A stretch of DNA of 32,806 bases from Bauldia sp. (lineage in GTDB: Bacteria; Pseudomonadota; Alphaproteobacteria; Rhizobiales; Kaistiaceae), in the NCBI GenBank assembly GCA_020849325.1, contig JADLGL010000021.1, forward strand, positions 1-32,806, given 5' to 3'. Made by a program: the position numbers and the translations under genes. Below the pieces are notes generated by a model. That model saw only the letters and a list, made by a program, of their open reading frames with translations, did not search any database and had not been told where the DNA came from. Shown piece after piece: positions 18,070 to 25,849 of this stretch (position 1 is its first letter; each line of letters begins with the position of its first letter).

Positions 18070-18551
18070 CGACCGAAGCCGAAGCCGCCACGCCGCCCGT
18101 GATCACGCTCGAGACGCTGGACATCCAGCAGATCCTCGCGCTCCTGCCGCATCGCTACCCGTTCCTGATGGTGGACCGCATCATCGAGATCGATGCCGAC
18201 CGGTCGGCGATCGGCATCAAGAACGTGACGGTGAACGAGCCGCATTTCCTCGGCCATTTCCCGACCAGGCCCGTGATGCCGGGCGTCCTCATCCTCGAGG
18301 CCATGGCCCAGACGGCGGGGGCGATCTGCCTCCACTTCGTCGGCCGGACCGCGCCCGGTGCAGTGTACCTCACCAGCATCGACGCCGCGAAATTCCGCCG
18401 TCCGGTGGTTCCGGGCGACCAGGTGCGCATCCATGTCAGCAAGCTCCGCCAGAAGATGAACCTCTGGAAGTTCCGGGCCGAGGCGAAGGTCGACGGACTC
18501 GTCGTCGCCGAAGCGGAAGTCAGCGCCGTCATGAGCGAAGCGGCAGTATGA
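18066..18551 (+). CDS. fabZ: 3-hydroxyacyl-ACP dehydratase FabZ
   Basis: FabZ dehydrates 3-hydroxyacyl-ACP in fatty acid synthesis and so competes with LpxA/LpxD for the same hydroxyacyl pool. The 161-residue hot-dog protein has [14 protein letters not shown], catalytic H64 in [11 protein letters not shown] and E78 in [11 protein letters not shown]. It overlaps lpxD and lpxA by ATGA at both ends, so translation of the three is probably coupled. Certain. Confidence 0.98.
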   Translation: MTTEAEAATPPVITLETLDIQQILALLPHRYPFLMVDRIIEIDADRSAIGIKNVTVNEPHFLGHFPTRPVMPGVLILEAMAQTAGAICLHFVGRTAPGAVYLTSIDAAKFRRPVVPGDQVRIHVSKLRQKMNLWKFRAEAKVDGLVVAEAEVSAVMSEAAV

Positions 18552-19348
18552 CGGTCACCATTCACCCGACGGCGATCGTCGAGGACGGCGCGGCACTCGG
18601 GGACGGCACGACGGTCGGCCCGTACGCCATCGTCGGCGCCGAGGTCGTGGTGGGGCCGAACGGGCAGATCGGCGCCCATGTCCTCCTGTCCGGCAAGACG
18701 GTGATCGGCGCGAATGCCCGCATCTATCCGTTTGCCGCGGTCGGCGGCGATCCGCAGGATACGAGCTTCAAGGGCGAGCCGAGCACGGTACGCGTCGGCG
18801 ACAACTGCATCCTCCGCGAGCACGTTACGATCCACCGTGGAACGCAACGCGGCCGGATGGCCACGGAAGTCGGGAACTCCTGCTTCCTCATGGTCGGCGC
18901 TCACGTCGCGCATGATTGCAAGGTCGGAAATCATGTGACCATGGTCAACGGCGCGACCATTGGCGGTCACGTCGAGATCGGCGACTATGCAACCCTCGGA
19001 GGACTTGCTGCCGTGCAGCAGCGACTTCGGGTCGGAGCGTATTCTTTTGTCGGCGGGCTGACGGGCGTGAACGCGGAGATCATCCCCTTTGCGATTGCGG
19101 TCGGGGACCGGGCGGAGCTCGGCGGCCTCAATATCGTCGGCCTCAAGCGGCGCGGTTTCGACCGGCCGACCATCCATGCGCTCCGCGCCTCGTATCGCGA
19201 AATCTTCTTCGGCAAGGGCACGCTCGACGAGCGGGTCGAGCGGGCGGCGGAGCGTTTCGCCGAGGTGCCGGCCGTGATGACCGTCATCGAATTCGTCCGG
19301 ACGGGCGGCAAGCGGCCTTTGTGCACGCCCCGCGACGTCGAGGTCTAG
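18548..19348 (+). CDS. lpxA: UDP-N-acetylglucosamine acyltransferase LpxA
   Basis: LpxA catalyses the first lipid A step, 3-O-acylation of UDP-GlcNAc with 3-hydroxyacyl-ACP. The 266-residue protein has an N-terminal left-handed beta helix ([20 protein letters not shown] and onwards) and a helical C-terminal part ([18 protein letters not shown]). The catalytic base is H122, the second His in VGAHVAHDC. Acyl chain preference cannot be read with confidence. The ATG overlaps the fabZ stop. Certain. Confidence 0.98.
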   Translation: MTVTIHPTAIVEDGAALGDGTTVGPYAIVGAEVVVGPNGQIGAHVLLSGKTVIGANARIYPFAAVGGDPQDTSFKGEPSTVRVGDNCILREHVTIHRGTQRGRMATEVGNSCFLMVGAHVAHDCKVGNHVTMVNGATIGGHVEIGDYATLGGLAAVQQRLRVGAYSFVGGLTGVNAEIIPFAIAVGDRAELGGLNIVGLKRRGFDRPTIHALRASYREIFFGKGTLDERVERAAERFAEVPAVMTVIEFVRTGGKRPLCTPRDVEV

Positions 19349-19352
19349 CGCG

Positions 19353-20237
19353 GTGGACGGGTCGATCGCCCCGGTTCTTGCAGAGGCGAGGCCCCTCGCG
19401 ATCCTCGCGGGCGGCGGCTCGGTTCCGCTGATCGTCGCGGCGGCCGCGCAGCGCGCCGGGCGGCCCTTCATCGTCGTCGGCATCAGGGGCGAGGCGGATC
19501 GCGAGATCGAGGCCTACAGGCACCGCTGGGTCGGCTGGGGGGAGGTGGGTCGTCTCCTCCTCGCCCTCAAGGCGACGCGGACCGAGGACCTCGTTCTCGT
19601 CGGCCGCATCGGCAGCCGGCCCGACTATCACGGCGCTCCGCTCGACCGCGGCGGCGTCCTCGCCCGCCCGGCGATCCTGCGCATCTTCTCCGGCGGCGAC
19701 AATTCGGTACTCCTCGGCGCGGTACGCCTCTTCGAATCGCGCGGCTTCAACATTCTCGGCGCGCACGAGATCGCCCGCGAACTCGTGGTGCCGGCCGGCT
19801 GGCTCGGCCGCGTCGAGGCATCGCCGCGCGACCTCCGCGACGGCGAGGCCGCGTTCGCCGCCGCCAAGATGATCGGCCGGCTCGACATCGGTCAGGCGGC
19901 GGTTGCCGTCGGCGGACGGGTGGTGGCCCTCGAAGGCGCCGAAGGCACCGACGGCATGCTCGAGCGGGTCGCCGCGCTCCGCGCCACCGGCCGCGTGACG
20001 TCGCACGGCCCCGCCGGCGCCCTCGGCAAATGCGCGAAACCGCATCAGGATCTCCGCGTCGACATGCCGACCATCGGCCCCGAAACCATCCGCGCGGCGG
20101 CGGCCGCGGGTCTTGCCGGCGTCGTCGTCGAGGCCGGCCGGGTGATGATCGCCGAGCGCGAGGCGACCATCCGCGTCGCCAATTCGCTCGGCCTCTTCCT
20201 CGTCGCCCGCGAGGACGGCGACGGGGCGCGGGCTTGA
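19353..20237 (+). CDS. lpxI: UDP-2,3-diacylglucosamine pyrophosphatase LpxI
   Basis: LpxI (DUF1009) hydrolyses UDP-2,3-diacylglucosamine to lipid X and UMP, replacing the unrelated LpxH in alphaproteobacteria. The 294-residue protein has the N-terminal LAILAGGGSVPLIVA, the middle RIGSRPDY and RIFSGGDNSVL, and the conserved C-terminal KPHQDLRVDMPTIGPETI containing the essential Asp of the family (D237 here). The start is GTG, four bases after the lpxA stop. Its TGA overlaps the TTG start of lpxB. Confidence 0.96.
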   Translation: MDGSIAPVLAEARPLAILAGGGSVPLIVAAAAQRAGRPFIVVGIRGEADREIEAYRHRWVGWGEVGRLLLALKATRTEDLVLVGRIGSRPDYHGAPLDRGGVLARPAILRIFSGGDNSVLLGAVRLFESRGFNILGAHEIARELVVPAGWLGRVEASPRDLRDGEAAFAAAKMIGRLDIGQAAVAVGGRVVALEGAEGTDGMLERVAALRATGRVTSHGPAGALGKCAKPHQDLRVDMPTIGPETIRAAAAAGLAGVVVEAGRVMIAEREATIRVANSLGLFLVAREDGDGARA

Positions 20238-21463
20238 CGTCCGGCGGGGACCGGCCCCCGGCCCGACCGTTCACCGTCTTCATCGTCGTCGGCGAGGAAT
20301 CGGGCGATCAACTGGGATCGCGGCTGATGGTGGCCCTCCGCGAACTCTATCCCGGCCCGATCGATTTCGTCGGCACCGGCGGCACGCGGATGGAAGCACT
20401 GGGCCTGAAACCACTGCTGCGTCCCGGCGAGATCGACATCATCGGCGTCAGCCAGGTCCTGTTCCGCGTCCGCCACATCCTCCGCCGCATCCGGGAGATC
20501 GCCGCGGCCGCGGTCGCGGCCGATCCGGACCTCCTCATCCTCGTCGACAGCCCGGAATTCTCGCATCGCGTCGGCAAGATCGTTCGGCGTGAGCGGCCGG
20601 ACGTCCCGATCATGAACTACGTCTCGCCGACGGTGTGGGCGTGGCGCTCCTCACGTGCGGCGAAGATGGTGCCGTACATCGACCATGTGCTGGCTTTGCT
20701 CCCGTTCGAGCCGCAGATCTACGTCGACCTCAAGGGGCCGCCCTGCACCTATGTCGGCCATCCGCTCCTCGAGAAGGTGAACATCCTCCGGCCGGCGCCG
20801 GGGGAGCGCCCGCCGCTCGAATCGGTGGAGAAGCCGACGCTCCTGATCCTCCCCGGCAGCCGCACGGCCGAGGTGAAGCGGCTGATGGAGCCGTTCGGCG
20901 ACGCGCTGGCGCGCATCTCGCGTGATTTCGGCCCGGTCGAGGCGATCCTGCCGGCCGTGCCGCACCTCGTTGGCAACATTCGCGAACGGCTGCAATCCTG
21001 GCCGGTGCAGCCGACCGTCGTCGAGGGCGAGGAGGCGAAATACGCCGCGTTCCGCCGGGCGCACGTCGCCCTGGCGGCGTCCGGCACCGTGTCGCTCGAG
21101 CTCGCGCTCGCCGGCGTCCCGACGGTCATCGCCTACCGGGTCGAGATGATCCTCCGGCCGTTCAAATGGATGCTGCGCGTGCCGTCGGTGGTGCTGTCCA
21201 ACGTCGTCCTCGGCGAGCGCATCGTGCCGGAATTCCTCGACGGCAAGAGCAGTCCGGATCGTCTGGCCGCCGAGGTGGTGAAGCTCCTCCGCCCCGGCGC
21301 GGCGCGCGACCGCCAGATCGCGGCCTTCCGGAAGCTCGATGCCATCATGGCGATCGAAGGCGACGCCCCGAGCCGCCGCGCGGCCGCGATGGTGCTGCAG
21401 CACCTCGGCAACCGCGGCCTCCTCCCGCCGCCGGTGACGGCGGACAGGGTCGGGAATCAATAG
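20234..21463 (+). CDS. lpxB: lipid A disaccharide synthase LpxB
   Basis: LpxB joins UDP-2,3-diacylglucosamine and lipid X into the beta-1,6 disaccharide at the membrane surface. The 409-residue GT-B protein has FIVVGEESGDQLGSRLM at the N-terminus, GVSQVLFRVRHILRRI, NYVSPTVWAWRSSRAAKM, LPGSRTAEVKRL, and the donor-site ASGTVSLELALAGVPTVIAYR. I chose the TTG at 20234 because it overlaps the lpxI stop (TTGA) and keeps the GEESGD motif; the next in-frame ATG would remove it. It is the last gene of the run and is followed by a hairpin. Confidence 0.95.
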   Translation: MTSGGDRPPARPFTVFIVVGEESGDQLGSRLMVALRELYPGPIDFVGTGGTRMEALGLKPLLRPGEIDIIGVSQVLFRVRHILRRIREIAAAAVAADPDLLILVDSPEFSHRVGKIVRRERPDVPIMNYVSPTVWAWRSSRAAKMVPYIDHVLALLPFEPQIYVDLKGPPCTYVGHPLLEKVNILRPAPGERPPLESVEKPTLLILPGSRTAEVKRLMEPFGDALARISRDFGPVEAILPAVPHLVGNIRERLQSWPVQPTVVEGEEAKYAAFRRAHVALAASGTVSLELALAGVPTVIAYRVEMILRPFKWMLRVPSVVLSNVVLGERIVPEFLDGKSSPDRLAAEVVKLLRPGAARDRQIAAFRKLDAIMAIEGDAPSRRAAAMVLQHLGNRGLLPPPVTADRVGNQ

Positions 21464-21466
21464 GGG

Positions 21467-21508
21467 ATTGAACCTCCCCGCAAGAGAACCGCAAGGGGGA
21501 GGCTCAAT
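21467..21508. terminator. imperfect hairpin at the convergent lpxB/moaC junction
   Basis: Arms at 21467-21479 and 21496-21508 (ATTGAACCTCCCC / GGGGAGGCTCAAT) pair over 13 positions with one mismatch and a 16-base loop. There is no long T-run on either side. By position it could act as a bidirectional terminator. Confidence 0.5.
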
Positions 21509-21546
21509 TGTTGAAGGAGTGCCGCCAATTCAGTTGGGTTCAGGCC

Positions 21547-22053
21547 CTAGCGAGCCGGCCCATGGTCGCCCGCCCGCCAGTGGCCGGAGCGCCCGCCGCT
21601 CTTCTCGATCAGCCGGATCGCGCCGACGACCATGCCGCGATCGAGCGCCTTTGCCATGTCGTAGATCGTGAGGCAGGCGACCGACACGGCCGTCAGCGCC
21701 TCCATCTCGACGCCCGTCTTGCCCGACACCGTGGCGGTCGCCGTGACCCGAAGGCCGGGCAGGGCCTCGTCGGCAAGAATCTCCACGTCGACGCTCGTGA
21801 GCGGCAGCGGGTGGCACAGCGGGATGAGCTCCGCCGTCCGCTTGGCCGCCATGATGCCGGCGATCCGCGCGGTGGCGATCACGTCGCCCTTCGGCGCGTT
21901 GCCGGCGCGGATCGCGGCAAGTGTCGCGGCCGCCATCGTGACCACCCCTGCGGCGACCGCGCGACGCCCGGTCTCGGCCTTGGCGCCGACGTCGACCATC
22001 CGCGCGGCGCCGGTCTCGTCGATATGGGTCAGGCCGCTTGCCACGGCGCTCAC
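21547..22053 (-). CDS. moaC: cyclic pyranopterin monophosphate synthase MoaC
   Basis: MoaC rearranges the MoaA product to cyclic pyranopterin monophosphate in molybdenum cofactor synthesis. The 168-residue protein shows [45 protein letters not shown] and [20 protein letters not shown]. The start is GTG at 22053, overlapping the trpC stop (GTGA). In many alphaproteobacteria trpC-moaC is followed by moeA and lexA; here the next gene is the convergent lpxB, so both are missing at this place. Confidence 0.96.
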   Translation of the reverse strand: MSAVASGLTHIDETGAARMVDVGAKAETGRRAVAAGVVTMAAATLAAIRAGNAPKGDVIATARIAGIMAAKRTAELIPLCHPLPLTSVDVEILADEALPGLRVTATATVSGKTGVEMEALTAVSVACLTIYDMAKALDRGMVVGAIRLIEKSGGRSGHWRAGDHGPAR

Positions 22054-22847
22054 GCCGCCCTCGCCAGAAGGGCCTTCGTCGCCGCGGTCACGTCGGTCTG
22101 CCGCATCAGGCTTTCGCCCACCAGCAGCGTATTGACGCCAACGTCGCGGAGTCTTGCGACGTCGGCCGGCGTGAAGATGCCGCTCTCGCCGACGACGATG
22201 CGGTCGCGCGGCACCAGCGGCGCGAGGCGTTCGGCAACCGCAAGGCTCGTCTCGAAGGTGCGGAGGTCGCGGTTGTTGATGCCGATGAGCGGCGAGGCGA
22301 GGTCGAGTGCCCGCCGGAGCTCTGCCGCGTCGTGGACTTCGACGAGAACGTCCATCCCGAGATCGAGCGCGGCGGCCTCGAGCTCGGCCGCCTCGGCATC
22401 GGTGACCGCCGCCATGATGACGAGGATGCAGTCGGCGCCCCAGGCGCGCGCCTCGAACACCTGGTAGGGCTCGAACAGGAAATCCTTCCGGAGGACGGGG
22501 ATCGAGACGGCGGCACGGGCGGCGGCGAGGTCGTCGCGACTGCCCTGGAAGAACGGGCCGTCCGTCAGCACCGAGAGGCACGCGGCGCCGCCGGCCTCGT
22601 AGGCGCGGGCAAGAGCAGGCGGATCGAAATCGGGCCGGATCAGCCCCTTCGACGGGCTCGCTTTCTTCACCTCGGCGATCAGCGCCGGCTCGCCGCGGGC
22701 GAGCCGGGCGCGGATCGCAGCGAGGAAGCCGCGCGGCGGGTCGGCCGTTTCCGCGAGCGTCCGGAGCGCGGTGCCGTCGATCACGGCCTTGGCGGCCGCG
22801 ATCTCCTCGCGCTTCCGCGCTTCGATCCGCTTGAGGATGTCGGCCAT
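22050..22847 (-). CDS. trpC: indole-3-glycerol phosphate synthase TrpC
   Basis: TrpC closes the indole ring from carboxyphenylaminodeoxyribulose phosphate. The 265-residue TIM barrel has [16 protein letters not shown] with catalytic lysines, [55 protein letters not shown] and [13 protein letters not shown]. It is monofunctional, not fused to TrpF. It lies three bases after trpD and overlaps moaC. Certain. Confidence 0.98.
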   Translation of the reverse strand: MADILKRIEARKREEIAAAKAVIDGTALRTLAETADPPRGFLAAIRARLARGEPALIAEVKKASPSKGLIRPDFDPPALARAYEAGGAACLSVLTDGPFFQGSRDDLAAARAAVSIPVLRKDFLFEPYQVFEARAWGADCILVIMAAVTDAEAAELEAAALDLGMDVLVEVHDAAELRRALDLASPLIGINNRDLRTFETSLAVAERLAPLVPRDRIVVGESGIFTPADVARLRDVGVNTLLVGESLMRQTDVTAATKALLARAA

Positions 22848-22850
22848 CGC

Positions 22851-23915
22851 CTAGCCCGGTACGTCGCTGTGGCGGGCCCGCTCCGGCTTGTGGTCGGGCG
22901 GGAGGCCGTTCGAAACCGCAACGAGACGGTCGAGCCGCGCCGCCGCTTCCTCGCTGTCGATCGACGCGCGGGCGAGGGCGACGCCATGGCGGAGGTCTTC
23001 CGCAACGCCCGCGATCGCGAGCGACGCGGCGGCGTTCATCAGCACCACGTTGCGGTAGGCCGTCGGCTTGCCGGCGAGGACCGCCTTCAGCGCGAGCGCG
23101 TTCACGGCCGCGTCGCCGCCGCGGATCGCCTCGATCGGCGTGAGCGGAAGGCCGGCGGACTCCGGCGTGATCTCGAAGGTCGTCACCTTGCCGTCCCTCA
23201 GCTCGGCGACCATCGTCGGTCCCGCCAGCGAGATTTCGTCGACGCCGCCGGCGCCGTGCACGACCCAGGCGCGTTCGGTGCCGAGTTCGCCCAGGACATG
23301 GGCGAGGGGCTCCACCCACTGCGGCGAAAACACGCCGAGGAGCTGGCGCTTCACGCCGGCAGGGTTCGACAGCGGCCCGAGGAGGTTGAAGATCGTCCGG
23401 ACGCCGAGTTCGGTCCGCGACGGGCCGACATGTCTCATCGCCGAATGGTGACCCGGCGCGAACATGAAGCCGATTCCGGCGTCACGGACGCACGCCGCGA
23501 TCTCGGCCGGCGTCAGCTCGAGCTTGACGCCGAGCGCCGCGAGGACGTCCGCCGCGCCCGATTTCGACGACAGCGCGCGATTGCCGTGCTTCGCCACCGG
23601 CACGCCCGCGCCGGCGACCACGATCGCCGACGCCGTTGAGATGTTGTACGTGCCGCTCGCATCGCCGCCGGTGCCGACGACGTCGATCGCGTTCTCCGGC
23701 GCCGCGACACGGAGCATCTTCGACCGCATCACCGTGACGGCGCCGACGATCTCGTCGACCGTCTCGCCGCGGACGCGGAGCGCCATCAGGAGGCCGCCGA
23801 TCTGCGATGGCGTCGCCTCGCCCGACATCAGTACCTCGAACGCGGCGCGGGACTCGTCGCGCGTCAGCGTCGCGCCCGAAGCGAGCTTCCCGAGGATCGG
23901 CTTGAGCTCTGCCAT
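22851..23915 (-). CDS. trpD: anthranilate phosphoribosyltransferase TrpD
   Basis: TrpD transfers phosphoribose from PRPP to anthranilate. The 354-residue protein has the conserved [24 protein letters not shown] site, [37 protein letters not shown] and [12 protein letters not shown] charged tail after about residue 338 ([12 protein letters not shown]) goes beyond the usual family length. The ATG at 23915 is one base from the trpG stop, so translation is likely coupled. Certain. Confidence 0.98.
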   Translation of the reverse strand: MAELKPILGKLASGATLTRDESRAAFEVLMSGEATPSQIGGLLMALRVRGETVDEIVGAVTVMRSKMLRVAAPENAIDVVGTGGDASGTYNISTASAIVVAGAGVPVAKHGNRALSSKSGAADVLAALGVKLELTPAEIAACVRDAGIGFMFAPGHHSAMRHVGPSRTELGVRTIFNLLGPLSNPAGVKRQLLGVFSPQWVEPLAHVLGELGTERAWVVHGAGGVDEISLAGPTMVAELRDGKVTTFEITPESAGLPLTPIEAIRGGDAAVNALALKAVLAGKPTAYRNVVLMNAAASLAIAGVAEDLRHGVALARASIDSEEAAARLDRLVAVSNGLPPDHKPERARHSDVPG

Positions 23916-23916
23916 C

Positions 23917-24525
23917 TCAGGCCACCGAACGCCGCCGGTGGCGCGCGTTCCAGGCGGCGGCAAGGTCGAGGAAGTTCTGAAGAATTTTGTGCCCGTGCTC
24001 CGAAGCGATGCTCTCGGGGTGGAACTGCACCGAGTGGATCGGCAGCGTCCGGTGCATCAGCCCCATCACGACGCCGTCCTCGGATTCGGCCGTCACCTCG
24101 AGCGCCGGCGGGATCGAGGCGGCGTCCACCGTCAGCGAATGGTAGCGCGTCGCCTTGAAGTCGTCGGGGATGCCGGCGAATACGCCGCGCCCGCTGTGGC
24201 TGATCGTCGAGATCTTGCCGTGCATCTGCGACGGCGCGCGCACGACTTCGCCGCCAAAAACCTGGCCGATCGTCTGGTGGCCGAGACAGACCCCGAACAC
24301 CGGGATCGTGTCGGCCACGCTGCCGACGAGGTCGAGGCAGATGCCGGCCTCGTTGGGCGAGCACGGGCCGGGCGACAGGATGATCGATTCCGGATCGAGC
24401 GCCACGATCTCGTCGACCGTGATCTTGTCGTTCCGGCGCACGACGATGTCCGCGCCGAGTTCGCCCAGATAGTGGACGAGGTTGTAGGTGAAGCTGTCGT
24501 AGTTATCGATGACGAGATGCGTCAT
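23917..24525 (-). CDS. trpG: anthranilate synthase glutamine amidotransferase subunit TrpG
   Basis: TrpG supplies ammonia from glutamine to TrpE. The 202-residue class I amidotransferase has [28 protein letters not shown], the nucleophile Cys in [11 protein letters not shown], and the His/Glu of SVQFHPESI. It is monofunctional, unlike the fused TrpE(G) of many rhizobia. It heads trpG-trpD-trpC-moaC, starting 1.3 kb from the end of trpE. The 140 bases upstream show no Trp-rich leader peptide. Because TrpG-type subunits can serve PabB too, a shared role is possible. Confidence 0.96.
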   Translation of the reverse strand: MTHLVIDNYDSFTYNLVHYLGELGADIVVRRNDKITVDEIVALDPESIILSPGPCSPNEAGICLDLVGSVADTIPVFGVCLGHQTIGQVFGGEVVRAPSQMHGKISTISHSGRGVFAGIPDDFKATRYHSLTVDAASIPPALEVTAESEDGVVMGLMHRTLPIHSVQFHPESIASEHGHKILQNFLDLAAAWNARHRRRSVA

Positions 24526-24667
24526 GCCCGTTCGAGGCCCAACCGGTCGAAGTCCGGCCGTCGTCGTCTCACTTTGTGCGCCGCGATGCAATGATTTCAG
24601 ATGGGGCGCGAGAGGCGGGGGTCTGCAGGGCGACGAATGCCGGTCGTTCGAGTGCGGTCCAAATGAA

Positions 24668-24695
24668 GAAGGGGCGGCTCCGAGGCCGCCCCTTC
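24668..24695 (-). terminator. terminator after the small lipoprotein gene
   Basis: An 11-bp stem (GAAGGGGCGGC / GCCGCCCCTTC) with a 6-base loop lies 19 bases past the lipoprotein stop. On the minus strand it is followed by TTCATTT, a modest T-rich tail. It separates that gene from trpG. Confidence 0.7.
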
Positions 24696-24714
24696 CTTCA
24701 GACTGGTGGCCGCA

Positions 24715-25113
24715 CTAAGCCGCGGGAGGCGTCGTCTGAAACGTTATCCCGCAACTCTTCTGAAGGCTAACCTGCTCAATCGCCTGCATTTCGCCGCGGA
24801 GGCGGGCGATCTCCGCTTCGTTCTGACCATCACCACCAATGAAGAACAGTGCTGGCCAGAAGAGCACCAAGCCAACACCCATCGCGACCGCATCGCCGGT
24901 AACGTTGTCTTCCTGCCGTCCGACCGCCTGCGCAGCCGCCGATGCTACCCGCGTGGCCTCCTCCCTGAGCTGCGCACAGGTCAGTGACATGTATGCGGTC
25001 GGCGAGACATAACTCGGTGCAATGTCCGCTGGCGGCGTCGCACAACCAGCCAGCACGGCCGCCATGGCGACCGATCCGAGTACCTTTTCACTATGTATTC
25101 CCCCCTTGCCCAC
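24715..25113 (-). CDS. conserved small lipoprotein, function unknown
   Basis: The product has a lipoprotein signal: basic residues, hydrophobic VLGSVAMAAVLAGC and a lipobox LAGC, then ATPP. The mature part holds MSLTCAQLREEATRV, a hydrophobic GVGLVLFWPALFFIGG segment, and a C-terminal helical EIARLRGEMQAIEQVSLQKSC with two further cysteines. Similar short lipoproteins are common in Proteobacteria, some labelled as ABC transporter parts without support. The start is uncertain: GTG 25113 gives the best signal peptide among standard codons, ATG 25065 leaves almost no n-region, and a strong AAGGGGGG site sits just before an ATA codon at 25098. The upstream 60 bases are AT-rich for this genome (29 of 60 GC), fitting a promoter; TTGACT at 25158-25153 could be its -35 box. 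Confidence 0.65.
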   Translation of the reverse strand: MGKGGIHSEKVLGSVAMAAVLAGCATPPADIAPSYVSPTAYMSLTCAQLREEATRVASAAAQAVGRQEDNVTGDAVAMGVGLVLFWPALFFIGGDGQNEAEIARLRGEMQAIEQVSLQKSCGITFQTTPPAA

Positions 25114-25211
25114 AACTTGTGGCAGAGGGATGCATCCATCCCGCGCACCGAAAGTCAAGGGAGTAACCCGTTGTTGTTCGAACCATCTCGCGCCCAGATG
25201 GCGTCGCGGAC

Positions 25212-25420
25212 ATGAGCCGATACATGGTCGTCATCGAGCGCGCAGGGGCCAATCTGTCGGCCTATGTGCCGGACCTCCCCGGCGGGGTCGCCACCGGTCC
25301 CGCAATGCCGATGTCGAAGTCACGATTCGCGAGTCGATCCGGTGCCACATCGAGGGCCTCGAGGAGGACGGACTGCCGGTCCCCGAACCGAGCGCGCGCG
25401 CCGGGTACGTCGATGCCTGA
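25212..25420 (+). pseudogene. frameshifted HicB-like antitoxin remnant
   Basis: From ATG 25212 the reading frame encodes MSRYMVVIERAGANLSAYVPDLPGGVATG, the start of a HicB/UPF0150-type domain. At about 25298-25303 homology jumps to another frame and continues as DVEVTIRESIRCHIEGLEEDG then LPVPEPS, ending at the TGA at 25418-25420. A single missing base explains this. The usual PDLPGC cysteine is also Gly here. No HicA toxin gene lies on either side: 53 bases separate it from the lipoprotein's longest frame, and the next gene converges three bases away. It could be a true relic or a sequencing error; even intact it would be an orphan antitoxin of about 70 residues. Confidence 0.7.
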
Positions 25421-25423
25421 CCC

Positions 25424-25849
25424 TCAGTCGCAGGCGGCGGTCACGTCGTAGCGGACGCCGTCCGCAAAGCTGATAGTGGCCGTGACCTGCCAGCCCGCCG
25501 CGATCGCCTCCCGCCAGATGCCCGGAACGCACCAGCGGGCATTCCAGGACGCCAGCCGCTCGGCCCGCACCGCCTCGCCGCCGCCGACATCGACGTAGAG
25601 CCGGAACGGGACCATCCGGGCGGCGCAGTCGAGGCCAACGGAGTCGAGGCGCGCCACCTCGTCCAGCATCACGGGCTGCCCGTTCGCCATCCCGGCGTCG
25701 ATCGTGGCGTTGGTCCAGTTCATGTACTGGCGGACGCCGGTGCAGAATTCGGCATCGAGCGCGGCGAAGTCGACGGGCTGGGCCGACGCCCGGCCGGGCA
25801 GAGCGAGGGCGGCCGCCGCAAGGAACGCCGCGACGGCCGTCCGGGTCAT
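25424..25849 (-). CDS. small secreted protein of unknown function, coupled to trpE
   Basis: The 141-residue product has a clear signal peptide (MTRTAVAAFLAAAALALPGRASAQ) and a mature domain of about 117 residues with four cysteines (FCTGVR, LDCAAR, RWCVPG and the penultimate residue of the C-terminal TAACD), which could form two disulfides in the periplasm. It also carries several Trp residues. I do not recognise the family. Its ATG overlaps the trpE stop (ATGA), so it is probably translated with trpE as the last gene of ppiD-trpE. A role in tryptophan metabolism is not implied. It is convergent with the HicB remnant. Confidence 0.75.
   Translation of the reverse strand: MTRTAVAAFLAAAALALPGRASAQPVDFAALDAEFCTGVRQYMNWTNATIDAGMANGQPVMLDEVARLDSVGLDCAARMVPFRLYVDVGGGEAVRAERLASWNARWCVPGIWREAIAAGWQVTATISFADGVRYDVTAACD

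Noticed and set aside
22054-23319. 590-codon minus-strand frame reading from trpD/trpC into moaC
   Set aside because: Only its last part is moaC; the rest is out of frame with the conserved trpC and trpD proteins.
24526-24660. trp attenuator or leader peptide before trpG
   Set aside because: I looked for a short frame with tandem Trp codons and a terminator/antiterminator pair and saw none.
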